Assembly: GCA_036005185.1 (NCBI GenBank)
Contig: DASYQS010000052.1
Location: forward strand, 1 to 64,000
Origin: VBAU01 sp036005185
Lineage (GTDB): Bacteria > Bacteroidota > Bacteroidia > Chitinophagales > Chitinophagaceae
Length of the DNA: 64,000 bases
Reading direction: 5' to 3'
The notes beneath the pieces are model-generated. The model was given only the letters and a program-made list of their open reading frames with translations. It was not told where the DNA came from and ran no database searches. Shown here piece after piece: positions 1-7,717 of the stretch (its first letter is position 1; every line of letters starts with the position of its first letter). The translations under genes were made by a program, and so were the position numbers.

Positions 1-134
1 CTCAATGAAATTCCTAACGCCCATTGCAGCCGATGATTATAATTTTTTCTGAGTGCATAAGCCCCATAAGCTTTGTTGCGATTCTCGAATAAAATATCGA
101 GTAAATCGGCATGTAAAATTTCTTTGTTTGTCAT
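1..134 (-). CDS. TonB energy transducer, N-terminal fragment
   Basis: The gene runs off the left edge of the window; only its first 44 codons are present. The translation starts MTNKEILHADLLDILFENRN and continues KAYGAYALRKNY. The ILFENRNKAYGAYxLRKxY segment is characteristic of Bacteroidota TonB-family proteins, where it precedes the single membrane helix. TonB carries proton-motive energy from ExbB/ExbD to outer-membrane receptors, so it would serve the three TonB-linked receptors further along this window. The start is the ATG at 134-132. The transmembrane helix, proline-rich linker and C-terminal domain lie outside the window, so the assignment rests on the N-terminal signature alone. Confidence 0.7.
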   Translation of the reverse strand, partial: MTNKEILHADLLDILFENRNKAYGAYALRKNYNHRLQWALGISL

Positions 135-173
135 GGCTATACTTTTGCATTGAGATGCTTATGTGAAGGAAAT

Positions 174-300
174 CCACAAGGCACAAGAAACAAGGCTCAA
201 GTTTTTAAACAAGTAAACCACTTGCTCATATCTTGTGTCTTTTATCTTGTACCTTGAATCTTGTGACTTGTACCTTGCTCCTTGTGCCCTTCACCTTGTA
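174..300. repeat. Foldback repeat built of CTTGTACC-type words
   Basis: The left arm (about 174-201) contains CACAAGGCACAAGAAACAAG. The right arm (about 233-300) is a run of related words such as CTTGTACC, CTTGTGCC and CTTGAATC. The reverse complement of the left arm matches the right arm well, so the element could fold into a long imperfect hairpin. It fills the space between the divergent tonB and phosphatase genes. The same word, as GGTACAAG, reappears inside the coding sequence at 15160-15190. Confidence 0.6.
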
Positions 301-306
301 TCTTTG
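299..306 (+). promoter_or_regulatory. Bacteroidota -7 box (TATCTTTG) of the phosphatase gene
   Basis: TATCTTTG matches the TAnnTTTG element of Bacteroidota primary sigma promoters. TTG triplets about 20 bases upstream could act as the -33 element. The box ends only 5 bases before the ATG at 312, so transcription would begin at or very near the start codon. The box overlaps the end of the foldback repeat. Confidence 0.55.
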
Positions 307-311
307 CCACT

Positions 312-806
312 ATGAAAATTTTAATGGTGTGCTTAGGAAATATTTGTCGCAGCCCCTTGGCAGAAGGAATTTTGCAAGACAAGGCATTTAAAGCCGGCTT
401 GAAATGGAGTGTTGAAAGTGCAGGCACTGAAAGTTATCATATCGGAGAACCGCCACATCCTTTATCACAAAAAGTAGCCAAAAAAAATGGCATTGAGATT
501 TGCGATCAAAGAGCAAGGAGGTTTGTGTCTGAAGATTTTGAAAACTTCAATAAAATTTACGCTTTAGCAAAGGATGTTTTTTACGAGATAAAGCGAATTG
601 CAAAAAATAAATTTGACGAATCAAAAGTTGATCTGCTGATGAATGAATTATATCCTGGCAAAAATATGGATGTGCCAGATCCTTGGTCTGGACCAGAAGA
701 GGGATATTATGAGGCTTATGCATTGATCGATGCAGCTTGCGATGCAATCATCAAAAAATATACCCCCACCCCCCTAAAGGGGGCTATGGAAGCGAAACAT
801 CTTTAA
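312..806 (+). CDS. Low-molecular-weight protein-tyrosine phosphatase
   Basis: Hydrolyses phosphotyrosine or a related phosphomonoester in the cytoplasm. The catalytic loop CX5R is at the N-terminus (VCLGNICRSP, Cys7 and Arg13), and the general-acid region DVPDPW lies near residue 118, as the family requires. I use the ATG at 312 because it places the loop at the usual distance from the N-terminus; an upstream start at 282 adds residues coded by repeat DNA. The protein is 164 residues, slightly long for the family. The last 12 or so residues (YTPTPLKGAMEAKHL) come from a GC-rich palindromic repeat and are probably not functional. An arsenate reductase role is possible for the fold, but no ars genes are nearby. 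hisS follows 72 bases downstream. Confidence 0.85.
   Translation: MKILMVCLGNICRSPLAEGILQDKAFKAGLKWSVESAGTESYHIGEPPHPLSQKVAKKNGIEICDQRARRFVSEDFENFNKIYALAKDVFYEIKRIAKNKFDESKVDLLMNELYPGKNMDVPDPWSGPEEGYYEAYALIDAACDAIIKKYTPTPLKGAMEAKHL
761..785. repeat. GC-rich palindromic repeat inside the phosphatase 3' end
   Basis: CCCCACCCCCCTAAAGGGGG contains the inverted repeat CCCCCT-AAAGGGGG. A related sequence (CCTTTAGGGGGCAGGGG) lies at 13903-13919. It provides the last codons of the phosphatase. Confidence 0.6.
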
Positions 807-878
807 CGATAATAGTTTTAATACTGCCGCTTGTTTTTATGAGAATATCCATCACTTACTCAGAAAGTACATCTTATA

Positions 879-2255
879 ATGGCAAAAATTAATGTTGGAA
901 TACCACAAGGTACAAGAGATTTCGGACCGGATGTTGTTCGCAAACGCAATTATATTTTTAATACCATAAAAAATGTATTTGAGCTTTATGGTTTTCAGCC
1001 TCTGGAAACGCCGGCTATGGAAAATCTAGACACGTTGATGGGAAAATATGGTGAAGAAGGAAATAAATTAATTTTTAAAATTCTCAACAATGGCCTAGAT
1101 AACCCTGACAAACAAGGCGAGGCAAGAAAAGAATTTGAAAAGATTTTAGAAGGTAAGAATACTAAAGACATTACAGAAAGAGCATTGAAATATGATCTAA
1201 CGATTCCGTTTGCTCGATACGTGGCAATGAATCATGGTCAATTATCATTTCCCTTTAAGCGTTACCAGATCCAACCGGTGTGGCGTGCTGATAGACCAGC
1301 ACGTGGCCGTTACCGTGAGTTTTATCAATGTGATGCCGATGTTATAGGAAGCACTTCACTATTGAATGAAATAGAATTAGCAAATATCTACGCAACTGTT
1401 TTTGAAAAATTAAAAATTCCGGTTGAAATAAAAATCAATAGCCGAAAAATTTTAATGGCACTAGCTGAGGTTAGTGCCGGTGCTGATAAAATGATGAATA
1501 TTACAACAGCTATTGACAAATTAGATAAAATTGGCTTTGACAAAGTAAAAGAAGAATTGGTTCAGCGTGGATTGAATTTAAAAGAGATTGAAGTAATAGA
1601 AAACTATCTTTCCATTTCCGGCAGCAATGAGGAAAAAATATCAAAAGCGAAAGCAATTGTAGGAAGTACTGATGCAGGTAAGAAAGGAATTGAGGAACTA
1701 GAAACAATGCTTAGCTACTCACTCATTACTCATCACTCGCCACTCATTATTGATCTCACTCTCGCCCGCGGTCTCAACTATTACACGGGGATCATTTTTG
1801 AAATAAAGGCGAAAGATGTTCAGATCGGCAGCATTGGCGGAGGTGGCCGCTATGATGATCTTACAGGACTATTTGGTGTGCCCAATATTCCCGGTGTTGG
1901 AATTTCATTTGGTGTGGACAGGATCTATGATGTAATGGAAGAACTAAAACTCTTTCCTGATGATGTTTCTGTTGGTACGCAAGTTCTATTTTTTAATCTT
2001 GGCGAAGAAGAATCTAAGGTTGCATTTAAAACAGTCCAACAATTGCGTGATAAAAATATTCGCTGCGAAATCTATCATGAGCAGGCAAAGTTTGACAAGC
2101 AATTCAAATATGCCGAAAAGAAAAACATTCCTTTTGTCGCTATCATTGGCGACGAGGAAATAAAAAACGGTTCATGCAAAATAAAAAATATTGTAACCGG
2201 ACAGCAAGTTGAAGTTTCCTTAAAGAAAGTACCTGAATTTTCTTTTAGTCACTAA
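879..2255 (+). CDS. hisS: Histidyl-tRNA synthetase
   Basis: Class II aminoacyl-tRNA synthetase that charges tRNA-His in the cytoplasm. The start MAKINVGIPQGTRDFGP is the standard HisRS N-terminus. Motif 2 is seen as RPARGRYREFYQCDADVIG (residues about 139-158), the histidine-specific loop as LARGLNYYTG (about 297-306), and motif 3 as the glycine-rich GGGGRYDDL followed by GVGISFGVDRIYD. The C-terminal anticodon-binding domain follows. Length is 458 residues, normal for Bacteroidota. One oddity: residues about 280-292 (YSLITHHSPLII), just before the histidine loop, are coded by DNA resembling intergenic ACTCATTACTCATCACTC repeats. The gene ends in front of a strong bidirectional terminator. 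Confidence 0.97.
   Translation: MAKINVGIPQGTRDFGPDVVRKRNYIFNTIKNVFELYGFQPLETPAMENLDTLMGKYGEEGNKLIFKILNNGLDNPDKQGEARKEFEKILEGKNTKDITERALKYDLTIPFARYVAMNHGQLSFPFKRYQIQPVWRADRPARGRYREFYQCDADVIGSTSLLNEIELANIYATVFEKLKIPVEIKINSRKILMALAEVSAGADKMMNITTAIDKLDKIGFDKVKEELVQRGLNLKEIEVIENYLSISGSNEEKISKAKAIVGSTDAGKKGIEELETMLSYSLITHHSPLIIDLTLARGLNYYTGIIFEIKAKDVQIGSIGGGGRYDDLTGLFGVPNIPGVGISFGVDRIYDVMEELKLFPDDVSVGTQVLFFNLGEEESKVAFKTVQQLRDKNIRCEIYHEQAKFDKQFKYAEKKNIPFVAIIGDEEIKNGSCKIKNIVTGQQVEVSLKKVPEFSFSH
1715..1755. repeat. CTCATTACTCATCACTC-type word repeat within hisS
   Basis: The stretch is made of short words (ACTC, ATTACTC, ATCACTC, CCACTC) like the word repeats in the intergenic regions. It is read in frame within hisS. 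The resemblance is by composition and rhythm, so it may be chance. Confidence 0.35.
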
Positions 2256-2280
2256 TCAAAATTGAATATATCAAACGTAA

Positions 2281-2320
2281 TTACTTAAAAAAGCGGCCTT
2301 TCAGCCGCCTTTTTAAGTAA
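2281..2320. terminator. Bidirectional intrinsic terminator between hisS and susD
   Basis: GCGGC-ctttca-GCCGC forms the stem, with AAAAAA on one side and TTTTT on the other, so it works on both strands. The pairing extends outward (TTACTT...AAGTAA). It separates the convergent hisS and SusD-family genes. Confidence 0.85.
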
Positions 2321-2337
2321 TAGCTTGAATTTTGTCT

Positions 2338-3834
2338 CTACCAACCGGGATTTTGTTCTAGATTTCTATTAATAGTTATATCATTGGCTGGTAGACCCCA
2401 CACAAACTTACTACTATTCGCAGGTATGCTTAAGGTATAATAATTGGCTCCTGTAGTAAGCATGTTTGTATTTTGCGGATCATGTCTTGTAAATCCTTCA
2501 TGCCAACGTTTTAAATCTAGTAAACGAAATCCTTCAAATGCCAGTTCACAGAATCTTTCATCTTTAACGGCATCTAATAAAGCGGCCCCAGTTAAACCAC
2601 TTAATGCAGTTAATCCTCTCGCGGTACGAAGACTATTTAATTTAGCTTGTGCATCTGTTTCTGCTGCACCACCTGCACGTGCACCGGCTTCAGCAGAAAT
2701 CAAATACATTTCAGCAATTCTGAAAACCTTAGGTGCATGTTGATAATTGGTATTAGCACCTGTAAAGAGAGCAGGGTTTCCTGGATATTTATTTACCAGC
2801 CAAACATTAGAATAGCTAGCGCCTTGAATTGTAAGAGGTTTCTGAGCAAAATAAGCCGCTTTTCGGATGTCTGTAGCTTCATATTTATCTACAACCCATT
2901 GTGACGGAATGAAGTCTGGTGTATATCTTGAAGTAGAAGGAATAAAACCCAAATAAATACTATTTGCATTAGCCAATTCACTAGGGGCGATTGTTTGAAG
3001 CTGCAGAATAGTTTCTGTTTTCGTGTCTGTTTGCCAATAAGACGTAAATGCGGCTTGAGTGTTAATTAATGGGTAAGTAGCTGAGCTGATTAAGACATCG
3101 GCCGCCGCCTTTGCACCTGCCCAATCTTGCATGTTCAATTTTACTCTTGCTTCAAGTGCTGTAACTGCATCTTTAGTGAAGCGGGTAGAACCCTGAACTC
3201 CACTTACCGCAGATAAGAGCGTTTTAGCCTGATTAATATCGCTCAGAATCTGATCATAAACTGCTTTTACAGTTGCTCTTTCTGGTTGAGCAGAAATATT
3301 GTATTCAAGAACTAAAGGGACTCCTAAGTCTGAAGCCGCGGTTGCTGGCTCGTAAGGCTTAGCAAACAACTGAATCAATTGATGATAATAAAATGCCCTA
3401 GCTAAATAGGCATCACCTTTATACCTATTTAAGTCACCCGTTTCTGTTGCATTTGCCGGCACAATTTTATTAAACCCATCAATAGAAATGTTCACATTTG
3501 TCAAAGCGCTATAATAGCCGGACCAGATATCGCGAATACTATAATCATCAGAGGTAAAATCCCAACGGTGAGGGGCGCCATTTCTATTTCCAAAATCTAA
3601 AGATGCATTTAATTGATCTCCCTGAACATCTGTGGTAAAAGTATAAATACCATATACTCTTCCTCTCAAATTAGAGTATAGCCCTGTGTTCCACGTTTTA
3701 GCATCCTTTACAGTTTGGAAGGCCTCCGATAATGCAATAGAGTTATATGGAATTTTATCCAATTGTTTAGAACACGAAGCCAAGAAAAATATAATTAAGC
3801 TTCCTGCCAGAAATTTTATTTTAAATTGTTTCAT
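2338..3834 (-). CDS. SusD/RagB-family outer-membrane nutrient-binding lipoprotein
   Basis: SusD-type proteins sit on the outer surface, capping a SusC channel and capturing a ligand. The N-terminus is a lipoprotein signal with lipobox LASC (Cys21), followed by QLDKIPYNSIALSEAF, typical of the family. The middle holds TPR-like helices (YLARAFYYHQLIQLFAKPYE). The C-terminus has RIAEMYLISAEAGARAGG and the closing motif ERFCELAFEGFRLLDLKRW, both classic RagB/SusD marks. Length of 498 residues is normal. It lies 19 bases downstream of the SusC gene, so the two are co-transcribed. No glycosidase, peptidase or regulator is adjacent, so the ligand cannot be named. Confidence 0.93.
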   Translation of the reverse strand: MKQFKIKFLAGSLIIFFLASCSKQLDKIPYNSIALSEAFQTVKDAKTWNTGLYSNLRGRVYGIYTFTTDVQGDQLNASLDFGNRNGAPHRWDFTSDDYSIRDIWSGYYSALTNVNISIDGFNKIVPANATETGDLNRYKGDAYLARAFYYHQLIQLFAKPYEPATAASDLGVPLVLEYNISAQPERATVKAVYDQILSDINQAKTLLSAVSGVQGSTRFTKDAVTALEARVKLNMQDWAGAKAAADVLISSATYPLINTQAAFTSYWQTDTKTETILQLQTIAPSELANANSIYLGFIPSTSRYTPDFIPSQWVVDKYEATDIRKAAYFAQKPLTIQGASYSNVWLVNKYPGNPALFTGANTNYQHAPKVFRIAEMYLISAEAGARAGGAAETDAQAKLNSLRTARGLTALSGLTGAALLDAVKDERFCELAFEGFRLLDLKRWHEGFTRHDPQNTNMLTTGANYYTLSIPANSSKFVWGLPANDITINRNLEQNPGW

Positions 3835-3853
3835 ATTTAGGTTCTTTAAAATT

Positions 3854-6811
3854 TTAAAATGTTACATCTAAACCAACAGCAACCTGTTTCGTATTAGGAT
3901 TAACACCTAATGTAAGATTACTATCTACCTCAGGATCGGGTCCCAAATATTTAGTAAATGTCAACAAATTGCGCCCGGTAACATAAAACCTAACCGCTTT
4001 AATAACTTCGGTTCTATTTAAGATGTTTGCTGGTAAATTATAGCCTAGCGTAAGAGCTTTCATTCGCATAAAAGAAGCATCTTCAATAAGCCTTGAATCG
4101 AATTGTGTAAACTGCACACCGTATTTAGGGAACAGTGCAACATCGCCTATTTTTTGCCAATAATTAAGTACTGTTTTTGATTGGTTGAACCCTGGAAACT
4201 GGTTGGGGTTTTCAAAGAAATACCTATCATTATTGATTAAGTATTTGCCCTTTGAAAAACTAAAATCAACACTTAAGAAAAAGCCCTCGTACCCCCCGTT
4301 TAATCCGAAACCACCATTGATGGGAGGGTAACGTTTTATACCTGTGTTCTGTTCTAAGGTTGGGACAAATGTTGATGTCACTGCATTAGGATCCTTCTGC
4401 GTATTTATAATTTGATCCGGATCGGAATTTGGCAAATACCATTCAGGAAGGCCTGTTTGAGAATTAACTTGTGCGAATATTGGCCAGAAATAAGACACCG
4501 GCTGTCCTATTGCCCAAGAAACGCCAGTGTTTGGAATAATCCAATATTGTTTTCCTTGAAAGAGTTTTGTTACTTCATTTTTGTTATAATTGAAGTTTAT
4601 ATATGGAGTTAAATATGCCTTTTTAAATTTAATAAGATCCGCATCAATTGATAAATCTACACCCGAGTTTTTCAATGAACCTACATTTGATGTTATTGAT
4701 GAGAAGCCAGAAGTATATGGATAAGGCACTGAAATCAACATATCTTCGGTAACGCGGTTGTAAAAAGAAACATCGACACGTAGTCTGTTAAACAAACTAA
4801 AGTTCGCCCCTATTGTAGTTATATGCTGGCTCTCCCATGATAAAAGCGGGTTGCCTGCAGCACTTATTCCCCATCCCGTTGAATTATCATACGTATTTGT
4901 TCCTACAAGTGCAAGACTTTGATAATTACCAATAGATGAGTTTCCTGTAGTTCCCGTATTTGCCCTGATGGTTAAATCTGTTAACCAATTAAATTTGTCG
5001 AAAAAGCTTTCTTGCTTTGCTTTCCACATAACTCCTGCAGACCAAAAATGAGCAGTGCGATTATCCTTTCCAAAACGAGAAGATTCATCCTGTCTGAAAG
5101 ATCCATCCAAAAAATACCTGTTTTTATAATTGTATTCTAAGCGACTGAAATAAGATAAATAAGAATACTCAGTTTTCGAAGATGTAGAGGTACGGTTACT
5201 AGGACCATTTGACAAAAGAATTAATCGATCATCTGTTTGTCCTGTAGAAGAGGCGCTGAAAGCTGGTGTTTTGTTATCTATAAATTCTTGTCCTATTAAA
5301 GCTGTAAAATTGTGGTCAATAGCAATGTTGAATTTATATTCACCAGTATTAGTAATGGTTCTTGTCACACCCCTAGTAAAACTTTCACTTGCACTACCAT
5401 TATTTAACGAACCAACATAAGAAGGCAACTGAACTGTGCTTGACCTATAATCATAAGCCTCAATTCCTGCCTGTGCTTTTAATGTTAAGTTCCTTATAGG
5501 ATTAATTTGGATATAACCTGTCGGATTGAATTGCACATTATTGTCTTTACCTTGAATTTTATCAGCCAGGTATTTTGGTGCATACCTACTCCAACCTGGA
5601 ATCAGCCCGTATATTTCTTTTCCAGTCGAATCTAAGGGCGAGTAAAACGGTTGAGCTAACAAAGCCAGTCCTCTATTTGTACTATTTGATCCATAGGGAT
5701 TAGTCTGCCTTTCGTCGTATCCGAAAAATAAATTCAAGCCCATCTTAAACCAATCATTTACTGTTGTATTGAGGTTAGAACGTAAAGTGTATCTTTTATA
5801 TCCAGATCTATAAGCTAGCCCTTCCTGGTTCAAATATCCCCCTGAAAGATAATAGGATGTTTTACCCCCCCCACCTGATATAGATAAATCAGCTTGATAC
5901 ATTGGAACATTCTCCTGGTAATAAGTTTTATACCACTTCGTATCATTAGGATATTTAGCGAGCAATGTATTTATTTGAGCTTGGGTTTGATATCCTGTTG
6001 CGACCCAAAAATCTGTTAGCTCCTTTGTGTTCATGAATTGGGTGAAAAAATCAGTATTAGCCAAATTAGATACGCCATATTGAGTTTGCAAAGTGATAGA
6101 TGCTGGCTTGTTTGCTGATCCTTTTTTGGTTGTAATGAAAATAACGCCATTTGCTGCCCTAGAACCATAGATGGATGTTGCAGAGGCATCCTTGAGAACA
6201 GAAATAGTTTCAAAATCATTGGGATTTAGACTAATAACTGTACCTGGATCAATGGGAATTCCATCCATTACAAATAAGGGGGTTGAGCTGGCTCCTAAGG
6301 ACCCTACACCATGTAATCTTATCGAAGATATTTGGGAGGGCTCACCATTTGAAGTAAATACCTGTAGACCTGCCACCTTACCCTGTAATGCATCAAATGC
6401 ATTAGCTGTAGGTCTGTCCTGGATTTTTTCAGCATTTACTACAGCAATACTGCCTACTGTACTGCTAACTTTTTTGCCAGAACCATAACCAACCACCACA
6501 ACTTCCTCGAGAGCTGCAGTTGAACTTTTTAATGTAACATTAAGCGTGTTATGCGATCCTATAGCAACTTCAATTGGTTCAAAACTTACAGAAGAGATTA
6601 CCAAGACCTTACTGTTTGATGGTAATGAAATGGAATACGTACCATTCTCCGATGTAGTTGTCCCAATTTTTGTTCCTTTTACAAGAACCGAGGCATTTGC
6701 GATGGGAGTTTCTTTGTCATCCGTTACTTTACCTGTGATCGTTTTTTGCTGTGCGTGAAGTTGGCTAATAGCGGGCATAACTGCCATTAGCAGAAATAGA
6801 AGTTTTCTCAT
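3854..6811 (-). CDS. SusC/RagA-family TonB-linked outer-membrane transporter
   Basis: TonB-dependent import channel for a large nutrient. The order seen is: signal peptide (residues 1-20, ending QLHA), a carboxypeptidase-regulatory-like domain (KTITGKVTDDKETPIANASV), the TonB-box region EEVVVVGYGSGKK (about 105), the plug domain (ALQGKVAGLQV, FVMDGIPIDPG, ISVLKDASATSIYGSRAANG, VIFITTKKG) and a long beta barrel ending ...KQVAVGLDVTF with the expected terminal Phe. The length, 985 residues, is standard. Its first 35 or so codons and its 5' leader are nearly the same as those of the other SusC gene starting at 12339. It forms an operon with the SusD gene that follows. Confidence 0.95.
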   Translation of the reverse strand: MRKLLFLLMAVMPAISQLHAQQKTITGKVTDDKETPIANASVLVKGTKIGTTTSENGTYSISLPSNSKVLVISSVSFEPIEVAIGSHNTLNVTLKSSTAALEEVVVVGYGSGKKVSSTVGSIAVVNAEKIQDRPTANAFDALQGKVAGLQVFTSNGEPSQISSIRLHGVGSLGASSTPLFVMDGIPIDPGTVISLNPNDFETISVLKDASATSIYGSRAANGVIFITTKKGSANKPASITLQTQYGVSNLANTDFFTQFMNTKELTDFWVATGYQTQAQINTLLAKYPNDTKWYKTYYQENVPMYQADLSISGGGGKTSYYLSGGYLNQEGLAYRSGYKRYTLRSNLNTTVNDWFKMGLNLFFGYDERQTNPYGSNSTNRGLALLAQPFYSPLDSTGKEIYGLIPGWSRYAPKYLADKIQGKDNNVQFNPTGYIQINPIRNLTLKAQAGIEAYDYRSSTVQLPSYVGSLNNGSASESFTRGVTRTITNTGEYKFNIAIDHNFTALIGQEFIDNKTPAFSASSTGQTDDRLILLSNGPSNRTSTSSKTEYSYLSYFSRLEYNYKNRYFLDGSFRQDESSRFGKDNRTAHFWSAGVMWKAKQESFFDKFNWLTDLTIRANTGTTGNSSIGNYQSLALVGTNTYDNSTGWGISAAGNPLLSWESQHITTIGANFSLFNRLRVDVSFYNRVTEDMLISVPYPYTSGFSSITSNVGSLKNSGVDLSIDADLIKFKKAYLTPYINFNYNKNEVTKLFQGKQYWIIPNTGVSWAIGQPVSYFWPIFAQVNSQTGLPEWYLPNSDPDQIINTQKDPNAVTSTFVPTLEQNTGIKRYPPINGGFGLNGGYEGFFLSVDFSFSKGKYLINNDRYFFENPNQFPGFNQSKTVLNYWQKIGDVALFPKYGVQFTQFDSRLIEDASFMRMKALTLGYNLPANILNRTEVIKAVRFYVTGRNLLTFTKYLGPDPEVDSNLTLGVNPNTKQVAVGLDVTF

Positions 6812-6969
6812 GTGAGCGTTTGTTTTGTGTTACAAAAATTACTTGTTTATTTCATAGTGTGGGAATCATATTTGTTGTAAAAAGGGCTAAGTACAGCAAA
6901 AGCATTCATCTAAATCCTAAAGCATGTAAACAAAATAAGGCAAAGGCTAATATACAAAAGCTGCATATC
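6812..6969 (-). promoter_or_regulatory. SusC leader, copy A of a duplicated upstream region
   Basis: This region upstream of the SusC start at 6811 aligns with 12340-12496 upstream of the other SusC. A 37-base core (6933-6969 and 12460-12496) is identical. Read on the minus strand the core contains TTTTG and TAGCCTTTG, which resemble -33 and slightly stretched -7 elements. The two copies probably carry the same promoter. Confidence 0.6.
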
Positions 6970-7112
6970 ACAATTAAAAAAATTATACAATTTGCTTCCG
7001 ATAATATAGATTAATATTCCATAGTGAAAAAAAGCTGGCCGAACCATTTAAATGAAAACTTTTGGTAACCCTCGTAACATCCAAGTTTCATAACCGTTTT
7101 ACATAACGCGAG

Positions 7113-7120
7113 TATCTTTG
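7113..7120 (+). promoter_or_regulatory. Orphan plus-strand -7 box (TATCTTTG)
   Basis: TATCTTTGCAGAAATG has the same form as the promoters at 299 and 13925, but no plus-strand gene follows. A transcript would soon meet the hairpin at 7139-7161. The only reading frame is 13 codons (7126-7167). It may be the remnant of a lost gene or a very short RNA. The remaining DNA at 6970-7112 shows no gene. Confidence 0.35.
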
Positions 7121-7133
7121 CAGAAATGATATT

Positions 7134-7165
7134 AAAAAAACTCCGGCTCTCATCCGGAGTTCTTT
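7134..7165 (-). terminator. Intrinsic terminator of the 12339-7186 operon
   Basis: The stem AACTCCGG / CCGGAGTT (7139-7146 and 7154-7161) has a seven-base loop. On the minus strand it is followed by a run of seven T residues (7140-7134). It lies just past the stop of the lipoprotein gene at 7186. Confidence 0.85.
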
Positions 7166-7185
7166 AAAGATAGTTTTTATAGAAA

Positions 7186-7686
7186 TTAATTTGTAACCAA
7201 TACTCTTACTGACTCAGGTATAATAACCGAACCATCATCAAGCATAATTAAAAAATAAAAACGCTTTGCTAATTCAGTTCCAGCAGTTGTTGAAACCGAG
7301 GGAATACTGCCTGGGCCCTTAACAATATACTCTGCCAATGAAGTATTAAATGTATAAGTAGTATTATTTACAGGTATTGGAGCACTTGTATAAAAGCCGG
7401 TAGTGCCGGTACTTTGTATCTGTGTATACGTAGTACTTGCTGCAACTTTAGTTATCTCTTTCATTGTTCTGCCCGAATTAGTGGGTATCGCGAGAACAAT
7501 CTGGATGGAACCCCCAGCACTGATTGACGTAGTGACAGTTGGTTCTGGGCGAAAATCTATCGCATTTGTTACTGTAACAGGTACAGTTGGCCTCACATCA
7601 CTTAACCCATTAAAGTCTTCTTTCTTACAACTGATCATTGCCATCATTAAAAACAGCGGTAATAAGAATCTTATATTTTTTTTCAT
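7186..7686 (-). CDS. Small lipoprotein of a SusC/SusD operon, unknown function
   Basis: I do not recognise a named family. The N-terminus is a lipoprotein signal (hydrophobic residues 6-17, lipobox MISC with Cys20, then KKED), so the protein is probably anchored in the outer membrane. The 146-residue mature part is rich in Thr, Ser and Val with no Cys, and looks like a beta-sandwich. It is the last gene of the operon, 31 bases after the SusD-like gene and directly before the terminator. In many Bacteroidota SusC/SusD operons this third position is taken by a surface glycan- or peptide-binding lipoprotein. That role is inferred from position only. Confidence 0.75.
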   Translation of the reverse strand: MKKNIRFLLPLFLMMAMISCKKEDFNGLSDVRPTVPVTVTNAIDFRPEPTVTTSISAGGSIQIVLAIPTNSGRTMKEITKVAASTTYTQIQSTGTTGFYTSAPIPVNNTTYTFNTSLAEYIVKGPGSIPSVSTTAGTELAKRFYFLIMLDDGSVIIPESVRVLVTN

Positions 7687-7717
7687 AACTTTTTATTATG
7701 TGTTGTTGGAATAAAAT

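Noticed and set aside
312..806. Arsenate reductase
   Set aside because: Low-molecular-weight phosphatases share this fold, but no ars operon genes are nearby and the DPW acid region fits phosphatases.
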